DNA of 64,000 bases from the NCBI GenBank assembly GCA_965228435.1, contig OZ245818.1:4340001-4404000 (forward strand), read 5' to 3'. The stretch's first letter is position 1. Every line of letters begins with the position of its first letter. The notes beneath the pieces were generated by a model that saw nothing but the letters and a program-made list of their open reading frames with translations, did no database searches and was not told the DNA's origin. The stretch is from Hoeflea_A sp965228435. GTDB lineage: Bacteria; Pseudomonadota; Alphaproteobacteria; Rhizobiales; Rhizobiaceae. The position numbers and the translations under genes were made by a program. Positions 1 through 6,922 of this stretch are shown here, piece after piece.

Positions 1-956
1 TGGGGCCGTCCGGCTGCGGCAAGTCGACGACACTGTTCGCCATCTGCGGCATCCACCGCGTCAATGGCGGCCGTATCCTGTTCGGAGACCGGGACGTCAG
101 CAATGTGGCGTCGCAGGAACGCAATGTCGGTGTGGTCTTCCAGTCCTATGCACTTTATCCACACATGACGATTTATGAGAACATTGCCTTCCCCTTGCGC
201 ATCCGGAACACGAACGCGAAGGAGATCGATCGCCGGGTACGCGACATGGCCGATCTCGTCCATATCGGTCAGTTGCTGGAACGCCGGCCGGCGCAGCTTT
301 CAGGCGGACAGCAGCAGCGTGTCGCATTGGCGAGGGCCATGGTACGGGAGCCGGCGGTGCTGCTGCTCGACGAACCGCTGGCCAATCTCGATGCCAAGCT
401 GCGGCTGGAAATGCGCTCGGAAATACGCCGGATCCAGCGGGAAACCGGGATCACTGCCATTCTGGTCACCCACGACCAGGTCGAGGCGATGAGCATGTGC
501 GACCGCATCGCGATCATGAACGAGGGCAAGATCCTGCAGATCGCCGAGCCGATGGAGATGTACACCAATCCGGCGACCGAATTCGTCGCCTCCTTCCTCG
601 GCAATCCGCCGATCGCCTTCCTGTCGGGAGAAATTGCCGACAGCGCCTTTCAGATAGCGGGCACCGAAATCAGCCTGCCGTTGCCGTCCGGGCGCGGCAA
701 TGGTGAACGTCGGCCGGCCAGGATGGGCGTACGGCCCGAAGCTTTCCAGCCTGGAGCCGGTTCGTCGCTGCCTGGCAAGGTCACCTTTGTCGAAACCCAG
801 GGCCGCGAGACCCTTTATGACATCGAACTGGCGAACGGGAGTGTGCTCCGATCGATCCAGTCGGCGGGTCAAACGGCACAACTCGGCAGCCAGGTGGACT
901 GGGGCATCGACATGAACCAGGTGCTGCTGTTCGCCGAAGACGGGGTGCGCATTTGA
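1..956 (+). CDS. ABC transporter ATP-binding protein, UgpC/MalK type (5' end cut)
   Basis: Energising subunit of a carbohydrate or glycerol-phosphate type ABC importer, acting on the cytoplasmic face of the membrane. The gene begins before the window. The frame is open from base 3 and starts inside the Walker A motif (GPSGCGKSTT). Then follow the Q-loop (FQSYALYPHM), the signature LSGGQQQR, Walker B (LLLDEPLANLD) and the switch histidine (VTHDQ). A regulatory TOBE-type C-terminal domain (GVRPEAF) marks the MalK/UgpC class. The stop overlaps the TTG start of the phosphodiesterase gene (TTGA), so the two are translationally coupled. The binding protein and permeases presumably lie upstream, outside the window. 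Association with a phosphodiesterase and a phosphatase suggests a phosphorylated or glycerophosphodiester-like substrate. That is inference. Confidence 0.93.
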   Translation, partial: GPSGCGKSTTLFAICGIHRVNGGRILFGDRDVSNVASQERNVGVVFQSYALYPHMTIYENIAFPLRIRNTNAKEIDRRVRDMADLVHIGQLLERRPAQLSGGQQQRVALARAMVREPAVLLLDEPLANLDAKLRLEMRSEIRRIQRETGITAILVTHDQVEAMSMCDRIAIMNEGKILQIAEPMEMYTNPATEFVASFLGNPPIAFLSGEIADSAFQIAGTEISLPLPSGRGNGERRPARMGVRPEAFQPGAGSSLPGKVTFVETQGRETLYDIELANGSVLRSIQSAGQTAQLGSQVDWGIDMNQVLLFAEDGVRI

Positions 957-2461
957 TCCTGGGCTATCAACGATTATCGGAGCTCGGACTGGCGGGCCTG
1001 GAAACCGCCGAGTTTCCGCTCGCCATCGCCCATCGCGGCGCCAGCGCCTATGCGGCCGACAATTCGGAGAGCGCCCTGCGCCTGGCCGCCGAGCTTGAGG
1101 CGGAATACAGCGAAATCGACATCCAGCTGAGCGCCGATGGTGTTTGCGTCCTCAGTCATGACGATGACATCATCACAGAAGCGGGTGACATTCTGCGCAT
1201 TGCGGAAACCGATTGGAGCACGTTGTCCTCGACGGTGACCGCCGGTGGGTCAAAGCTGCTGTCCTTAGAGCGTGCGATTGCTCTTGCGCAGGAGCTGGAT
1301 CGCGGCCTTTACGTTGAAATCAAGGCGCCGGCCGCAGGGCAGCGTGTCTGGCACCATCTTGTGGAGGTCGGCTTCAAGCGGGCGATTATCGGCTCGTTTC
1401 ATGTTTCTGTCATTCGTGAGCTTCGCGATGCCGACTGCCGCGTTCCCCTGGCGATCATGGTTCCCCGGGGAATGGATGCCATCATGATGGCTGACGCCTG
1501 CGGCGCGGACATCATCCATCTGTGCTGGCGTGAATTGAACAACCAGCCCCATCTGGCGATCACCGACGCTCTGATCTCCGGAGCGCGCGCCCGCGGCATG
1601 GCCATCGTCACCTGGCATGAAGAACGCAGAGCGGTTCTGGATGGGCTCGCCCGGTTCCCGATCCTTGGTGTTTGCAGCGATCGACCCGAAACGGTCAAAC
1701 CCTATTGCCGCGACAACAATAGGCCGATTTCCATTGTCTGCCATCGCGGAGCCAACTGGTTGGCCCCGGAAAACACCCTGGAGGCCGCACGGATCTGCTT
1801 CGGGCAACGGTTCGATTATGTCGAACTCGACGTGCGCACCAGCGCCGATGGACACCTGGTCGTGATGCACGACAAAACCGTGGACCGGACCACCGATGGC
1901 AGTGGACGGGTTGCCGATATGACGCTTGCCGAATTGCAGCGCCTCGATGCCGGCTCCTGGTTCGGGAGCCATTTCGCCGGCGAGCCTGTCCCGACGTTGC
2001 ATGAGATGATGGCTCTGGCCGATGAATGCGGTGGTCGCCTCTATATCGAGCCCAAGCAGGTCGACCCGGCGGCATTGCTTGCTGCCGTTCAGGAGGCGGG
2101 CATGATGGATCGATGTTTCTTCGGTTCCGTCGAGCCGCAAACCATGCGTGACCTGCGCCGCCTTTCGCCGGAAGCGATGTTGATGGCCCGACGATGCGAT
2201 TTCGGATCGCTGGAGGCAGCCATTGCCGACAGTCGGTCGCAGATCGTCGAATTCGATACCGCGGTGGATGATCTTGATGAGTTGGAAGACTGCCGCCGGC
2301 TTGGCGTTCGCTCGATGGTTCATGACCGAGCCAGGGACCTCGCAGGCATGGACCGACTGGTCGAAATCGGGCCGGACCTTGTGAATCTCGACCGTCCGGA
2401 TTTGTTCAAGCGCGCCATGCGGGCGAAAATGCGGGCGACGAATCGGGACCCGGATCCGTGA
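953..2461 (+). CDS. tandem-domain glycerophosphodiester phosphodiesterase
   Basis: Predicted to hydrolyse a phosphodiester into an alcohol and a phosphomonoester. The 502-residue product holds two GDPD (TIM-barrel) domains, about residues 25-245 and 262-490, whereas most family members have one. Domain 2 shows the full motifs HRGAN, APENT, VELDV and MHDKT. Domain 1 keeps HRGAS, EIDI, SHDDD and VEIK but reads ADNS where PENT is usual, so it may have altered specificity. No signal peptide is seen, so the enzyme should act in the cytoplasm on imported substrate. The TTG start overlaps the stop of the ATPase and the gene ends in a GTGA overlap with the LacI gene. Family confidence is high; the substrate is unknown. 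Confidence 0.9.
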   Translation: MILGYQRLSELGLAGLETAEFPLAIAHRGASAYAADNSESALRLAAELEAEYSEIDIQLSADGVCVLSHDDDIITEAGDILRIAETDWSTLSSTVTAGGSKLLSLERAIALAQELDRGLYVEIKAPAAGQRVWHHLVEVGFKRAIIGSFHVSVIRELRDADCRVPLAIMVPRGMDAIMMADACGADIIHLCWRELNNQPHLAITDALISGARARGMAIVTWHEERRAVLDGLARFPILGVCSDRPETVKPYCRDNNRPISIVCHRGANWLAPENTLEAARICFGQRFDYVELDVRTSADGHLVVMHDKTVDRTTDGSGRVADMTLAELQRLDAGSWFGSHFAGEPVPTLHEMMALADECGGRLYIEPKQVDPAALLAAVQEAGMMDRCFFGSVEPQTMRDLRRLSPEAMLMARRCDFGSLEAAIADSRSQIVEFDTAVDDLDELEDCRRLGVRSMVHDRARDLAGMDRLVEIGPDLVNLDRPDLFKRAMRAKMRATNRDPDP

Positions 2462-3471
2462 CGAGCGAGTTCGACAAACAGAAGCCATCGACGTCGTTCG
2501 ACGTGGCGTCGCGCGCAGGCGTTTCCCGCTCGGCGGTGTCGCGTGCCTTTACGCCCGGTGCCAGCATTTCCGACGACACGCGGGAAAAGGTGATGCAGGC
2601 AGCCAAGGACCTCGGCTACCGCGTCAACCAGCTTGCCCGTGGCCTGTCGAACCAGCGGTCGGAACTGGTCGGGCTCATCGTCGCCGACATGGACAATCCG
2701 TTCCGCTCGCAACAGGTGGATTCTCTTGTTCGTGAGCTGGTCGACCAGGGTTATCGGCCGATCCTGTTTCCAGCTGACAGTCCGGAAGACACCGAGCGGA
2801 TCGTGCACGAACTGCTCGAATACAGCCTTTCCGGGGTGATCGTGACGTCCCATGCACCGCCAGCGGAAATCTGTCTGGAGTGTGCTCGCGTGGGTGTGCC
2901 GCTGGTGCTGGTCAACCGTCCCGAGGAGCTGTCAAATGTCGATTGTGTCACGGCCGATCATGACCGCGGCGGACGCTTGGCGGCGGACGCTCTGCTGCAA
3001 TCGGGATGTCGTGACCTGGTGTTCCTGGAGCCGGAGCGCTGGTCCTACTCCGTCGATGCCCGAATGCACGGTTTCGTAGCCCAGGCCGAAGCGGCCGGTG
3101 CTCGAGTCGAGAACTTCCCGTCCGGTGCCCAGACCTATGAAGGCGGCAGGGCGACTGCGGCAACTTTCGTGCAGCGAAAGCGGGACCGAACCGGTGTGTT
3201 CTGTCCCACCGACTATATGGCCCTGGGGTTTCTGGATGCCTTGCGGGTGGAACACGGCCTGGCAGTCCCCGAAGACCTGTGCGTCGTTGGTTACGACGAT
3301 ATCCCCCAATCGGCCTGGCTGTTTTCCAACCTGACCACCATCAAGCAACCCGCCGGGACGCTGGCGAGAGATGCTGTTTCGCTGCTGATGTCGCGTATCG
3401 AGGAACCCGATCGGGCCCCTGAAAACCGAGTGGCCGCCGTCGACCTCGTGGTTCGCGGAACAACCCGATGA
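2458..3471 (+). CDS. LacI-family transcriptional regulator
   Basis: Probable ligand-responsive repressor of this uptake operon. The N-terminal helix-turn-helix (SFDVASRAGVSRSAVSRAF, about residues 12-30) and hinge region (GYRVNQLARGLSNQRS) are typical of LacI. A periplasmic-binding-protein-like effector domain fills the rest (GLIVADMDNPF; CVVGYDDIPQSAW). At 337 residues it has the usual family length. It starts with GTG inside a GTGA overlap and ends in an ATGA overlap, so the regulator is made from the middle of the operon it probably controls. The operator should lie upstream of the window and cannot be inspected here. Confidence 0.93.
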   Translation: MTSEFDKQKPSTSFDVASRAGVSRSAVSRAFTPGASISDDTREKVMQAAKDLGYRVNQLARGLSNQRSELVGLIVADMDNPFRSQQVDSLVRELVDQGYRPILFPADSPEDTERIVHELLEYSLSGVIVTSHAPPAEICLECARVGVPLVLVNRPEELSNVDCVTADHDRGGRLAADALLQSGCRDLVFLEPERWSYSVDARMHGFVAQAEAAGARVENFPSGAQTYEGGRATAATFVQRKRDRTGVFCPTDYMALGFLDALRVEHGLAVPEDLCVVGYDDIPQSAWLFSNLTTIKQPAGTLARDAVSLLMSRIEEPDRAPENRVAAVDLVVRGTTR

Positions 3472-4304
3472 CACCGGAGCAAGCCAGTTCAGAAGAAATG
3501 GTTCGTCGCCATCAGACGGCAGTCGATGCGGCGCGGGAAGCCGGTCATGCGCTGCTGGACATCAGTCGCGGTGGCGGTCTTGATGTCCGATCAAAAGGGC
3601 TTCAGGATTTTGTCACCCAGGCCGATCTCGAAGCAGAAACCATCATCAGGAACCGGCTGCTGGGCGAATTCCCGTCGGACGGCTTCCTCGGCGAGGAAAC
3701 GGGTCTGCTCGACACTGAGAGCGGCGGTCGATGGGTGGTCGATCCGATCGACGGAACGACCAACTTCATCAAGGCGCTGCCCCACTGGTCGGTATCGATC
3801 GCCTTTATCGATCCTTCGGGCCCTGTCATCGGTGTGATTTTCGATCCGGTCGCCGAGCTGCTCTACGATGCGATCAGAGGCGGTGGAGCCCGCTGCAATG
3901 GGGCGCCGATCGCCGTCTCGGCAGTCACCGATCCCGGCCAGTCGATCGCCATCCTCGGTGTTTCGCGGCGTACGCCGCTTGATGATCATCTGAGGCAGAT
4001 CGAAGCCCTTTACCGGATCGGCATGGATTACCGCCGTTACGGGTCCGCCGCTACGGGACTTGCCTCGGTGGCCGACGGTCGGGTTGAGGCGTTTTTCGAA
4101 AAGCACCTGAATTCCTGGGACGCGCTGGCCGGCATGGTTATCGCCCGGGAAGCGGGTGCTGCAGTTCTTGCTCCGCCGGTCGAACAGTTTGTCGCGGAGG
4201 GCGGCGCCGTCATCGCCGGTGTGCCTGCCATCGTGGAACTGCTCCCCATGCTGGCGGACAATCCCGGCCTGGCTTCCTGGGGCAATGGGAAAGCAGCATC
4301 ATGA
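3468..4304 (+). CDS. inositol monophosphatase family protein
   Basis: Magnesium-dependent phosphatase of the inositol monophosphatase/FBPase superfamily. It shows the metal-binding motifs GEETG and WVVDPIDGTTNF (about residues 87-98) and the C-terminal NSWDALAGMVIAREAG motif. Length (278 aa) is typical. Following a phosphodiesterase in the same operon, it is well placed to dephosphorylate the sugar phosphate or inositol phosphate released by that enzyme. In agrocinopine catabolism a GDPD-like and an IMPase-like enzyme form the same pair. The product could instead be histidinol-phosphatase-like; sequence reading cannot decide. ATGA overlaps join it to both neighbours. Confidence 0.9.
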   Translation: MTPEQASSEEMVRRHQTAVDAAREAGHALLDISRGGGLDVRSKGLQDFVTQADLEAETIIRNRLLGEFPSDGFLGEETGLLDTESGGRWVVDPIDGTTNFIKALPHWSVSIAFIDPSGPVIGVIFDPVAELLYDAIRGGGARCNGAPIAVSAVTDPGQSIAILGVSRRTPLDDHLRQIEALYRIGMDYRRYGSAATGLASVADGRVEAFFEKHLNSWDALAGMVIAREAGAAVLAPPVEQFVAEGGAVIAGVPAIVELLPMLADNPGLASWGNGKAAS

Positions 4305-5572
4305 CGATCGGTTCAGAATTTGGCGGTCATTGCGGCGCTTCGGGTCGCAATCTGATTTCTTCTGTTCTGGCCGGGGAGGCGAACGCCGGCGAAACATTTT
4401 CGAGGCTGGTTGAAGCTGCCTTGGCCGGCGATCTGGACGGGCATCTCCAGGGTGCGCCAGAGGCGGGCGCGGTGTGTGTGACGACCTCATGCCACGCGCT
4501 GGTGTTGGCGCTGATGCGGCGACATAACGGGATGACATCGGCGGAGTTCTACAAGGGCGACGCCGAGCGCTACGTGCGGCTCAATCTGTTTGTGCAACGG
4601 CTGCTGGGATTGCGCCGATTGACGATCGGCCAGCCGGTCTATGCTTTCGGCGCAGAGGCGCTTGGCCAGACGATGATGTACCCGGAAGACCAGGCGCCCG
4701 GCAGCGATCCGGGCGTGCCGCTGGTAACCCTGGATGGCTGGCGCGATATTCCGGCCTTCGATCCGGACAATCAAATCGTCCGATTAATCCGCGCTTCACT
4801 GCTTGCAACTGGCAGGATTGCCGGCATCGAGCCGGTGGCGCATCTGCCGGGTCCCTATAGTCTGGCCGCCGAAATTCTCGGCCAGGAGACGTTGATTGCG
4901 GCGCTGCTTGAGGCGCCTGACAAGGTGAAGATCTTTCTCGGGCACTTGGTCGAAACGGTGCTGGCTCCATGGTGCGCGGATCTCTATGCAACCGTTCCTG
5001 ATGTTTGGCTTGAGCTCTCCGATGCCAGCGGATCGCCGATGTTCATCGGTCCGGCCAACTTCCATGCGATTGCCGTCGATCCGGTGCGCCGGATGATCGG
5101 GGAATATCCATGGGGGCATAGGGTGTTCGTCGCCAACTATCGCGGTGACTCTCCTCCCGGTCGGGCGCGCGGCGGGCGCGGTCGCAGACAGACGGAGCAG
5201 CGAGCCAGCTTGTCCTTCGAGGAGCTGCTTCAGGCGAAGCTCGCCTGCTGCCCGCAATTTCTGATCCGGCTCGAGGCCGACAGCGCGCCCGTTGCGGCCT
5301 ATCGCGACGCGGCCATTCACCATGCATTGCCGCTTTATCTTGGGATTGGCGCCGTGCTGCTCGACCGCAATTCAGTGACTGATCCGCAGGGCGCCCGGTC
5401 CGAGCTTTTCGAAACCGCGCGAACCCGCGCAGAAGCTATCAGGGATGTCAGGAACGCGATTGACCTCGCTGATGATGCATCATGGCCGGGGGACCTCTAT
5501 ATCGAGGACACCAATGGCGAGACCAATTTTGACCTGTTCGCCGCTGTGCTTGAAGGGTGCGAAGCGCGCTGA
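4301..5572 (+). CDS. uroporphyrinogen decarboxylase (URO-D/MtaA)-like protein
   Basis: The 423-residue product has the look of the UROD/MtaA/CmuA fold family. It has an N-terminal stretch with the family spacing of an aromatic-rich helix and FGAEALGQTMMYPEDQAPGS, then a glycine-proline turn before a helix (HLPGPYSLAAEILGQE), and a segment ending SGSPMFIGPANF. The HxC...C zinc-ligand pattern of corrinoid methyltransferases is not obvious, and genuine HemE is shorter. Function is unknown; a methyl-transfer or small-molecule-binding role is possible. It is the last gene of the coupled chain (ATGA overlap with the phosphatase gene) and ends 2 nt from the convergent exporter gene. The family call rests on pattern recognition only. 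Confidence 0.6.
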   Translation: MTIGSEFGGHCGASGRNLISSVLAGEANAGETFSRLVEAALAGDLDGHLQGAPEAGAVCVTTSCHALVLALMRRHNGMTSAEFYKGDAERYVRLNLFVQRLLGLRRLTIGQPVYAFGAEALGQTMMYPEDQAPGSDPGVPLVTLDGWRDIPAFDPDNQIVRLIRASLLATGRIAGIEPVAHLPGPYSLAAEILGQETLIAALLEAPDKVKIFLGHLVETVLAPWCADLYATVPDVWLELSDASGSPMFIGPANFHAIAVDPVRRMIGEYPWGHRVFVANYRGDSPPGRARGGRGRRQTEQRASLSFEELLQAKLACCPQFLIRLEADSAPVAAYRDAAIHHALPLYLGIGAVLLDRNSVTDPQGARSELFETARTRAEAIRDVRNAIDLADDASWPGDLYIEDTNGETNFDLFAAVLEGCEAR

Positions 5573-5573
5573 T

Positions 5574-6449
5574 CTATCCCAGAACGATCAGTGTGACGCC
5601 GACCATAACCATGACCGCCACGATGGCATGGCGCGGTCGAAGAACTTCGTGTCGAAAGATCAGCGCGCCAAGCAACAGGGTCCAAAGCGGCGATGTGGAG
5701 ACCAGCGGTGCGGTGATGATGACGTCGCCCAGATTGAGCGCCACCTGCATGGACAGAATGCCCATGCCGACGCAAGCGCCGTTGAGTGCGAACCACCAAT
5801 AGCCGCGCCGGGCATGCGATCCCGCTTGCGGTGGTCGGCGCATCGCCAGCAACAGACCCGCAACCAGGGTTGAGACTGTTGCCATGACCATTGTCGCAAA
5901 GAACGGGCTGGGCACCTCGATCATGCCAGCCTTGGCGACGGGCTGAATGATGCCGCGGACGAAGGAGGCACCCAGTGGCAGCAGGAGCGCCACAGCGGAC
6001 CATGTTCGGTTCGGCCCCTTTGGTCCTGACGCGGAAATCAGCAGCGCCGCAATCATGATCGACAGCCCCATGGCCACCTGAAGGCTCAGGCTTTCACCGA
6101 GCACCAGAACGGCTGGCACGACCGCGAAGACCGGCGCAAAGGAACCGAAGGCGGATGTCATGTTCGGGCCGACCTTGACCACGGACAGGATTTGCAGTCG
6201 CTGGCTGGCCGCCGGGAACACCAGGCCGCATAGCGCAAAGAGGAGCGCGGCTTCGGTCAGCCACCATCGCCAGTCGATCATCAGCGGCGCGAGGAGCCAG
6301 AACACGGCCGCCATCGTAGCGACGGAGACCAGCGTTCCCGTCTTGTCGTCAAGATGCGCCAGGCCCTTCTTTTGGACATGCGAGACCAGGCCGAACAGGG
6401 CGCCTGCGAGCAACGCGAAGAGGGCGGCGATCAGCATCATCAGCGGCAA
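5574..6449 (-). CDS. EamA/DMT-family membrane transporter
   Basis: Predicted inner-membrane drug/metabolite-type permease with about ten hydrophobic helices in 291 residues, arranged as two five-helix EamA repeats. The second half includes ITAPLVSTSPLWTLLLGALIF, typical of the family. Substrate is not predictable. It is transcribed towards the preceding operon with only 1 nt between the stop codons, leaving no room for a conventional terminator. About 180 bp separate its start from the DUF2277 gene, which must hold both promoters. Confidence 0.85.
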   Translation of the reverse strand: MPLMMLIAALFALLAGALFGLVSHVQKKGLAHLDDKTGTLVSVATMAAVFWLLAPLMIDWRWWLTEAALLFALCGLVFPAASQRLQILSVVKVGPNMTSAFGSFAPVFAVVPAVLVLGESLSLQVAMGLSIMIAALLISASGPKGPNRTWSAVALLLPLGASFVRGIIQPVAKAGMIEVPSPFFATMVMATVSTLVAGLLLAMRRPPQAGSHARRGYWWFALNGACVGMGILSMQVALNLGDVIITAPLVSTSPLWTLLLGALIFRHEVLRPRHAIVAVMVMVGVTLIVLG

Positions 6450-6628
6450 AGCCGCCTGTTTGCTGATTGATCTGCCAAAGATTGCATGAGTCGCCCCGTA
6501 TCTACGCGCTGTTGAGTAGCAGAACGCGATGCAGGCTGCGACCCTCTTGATTGGTCACACAAACTTGCTGACCAGGCTGTATCGGCTTTGCTAGAGTTCC
6601 GGCACTGTTCACCGAGGAGCACGGGCCC

Positions 6629-6895
6629 ATGTGCCGCAACATCAAGACGCTGTTCAATTTCGATCCGCCCGCGACGGACGACGAGGTGCGCGACGCGGCG
6701 CTGCAATATGTGCGCAAGCTTTCCGGCACGCGCAAACCGTCGCGTCGCAATGAAGCCGCCTTCGACCGGGCTGTTGATCGGATCGCGACCGCAACGCGCG
6801 AATTGATGGACACGCTGGAAACGGCGCAGCCGCCGCGCGACCGTGAAGTCGAAGCGGCGAAGGCCCGGGCGCGCGCGGCGGCGCGCTATGCATAA
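6629..6895 (+). CDS. DUF2277 family small protein
   Basis: An 88-residue charged protein beginning MCRNIKTLFNFDPPATDDE and ending REVEAAKARARAAARYA, a pattern I recognise as DUF2277. The family has no established function. A GAGGAG ribosome-binding site lies just upstream of the ATG. It sits immediately before the LigD gene on the same strand, so co-transcription with the end-joining genes is plausible. No catalytic motif is visible; the conserved MCRNIK start with a cysteine near the N terminus may be significant. Confidence 0.8.
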   Translation: MCRNIKTLFNFDPPATDDEVRDAALQYVRKLSGTRKPSRRNEAAFDRAVDRIATATRELMDTLETAQPPRDREVEAAKARARAAARYA

Positions 6896-6922
6896 GCTGC
6901 GCACCGCATTGGTGACACGTTG

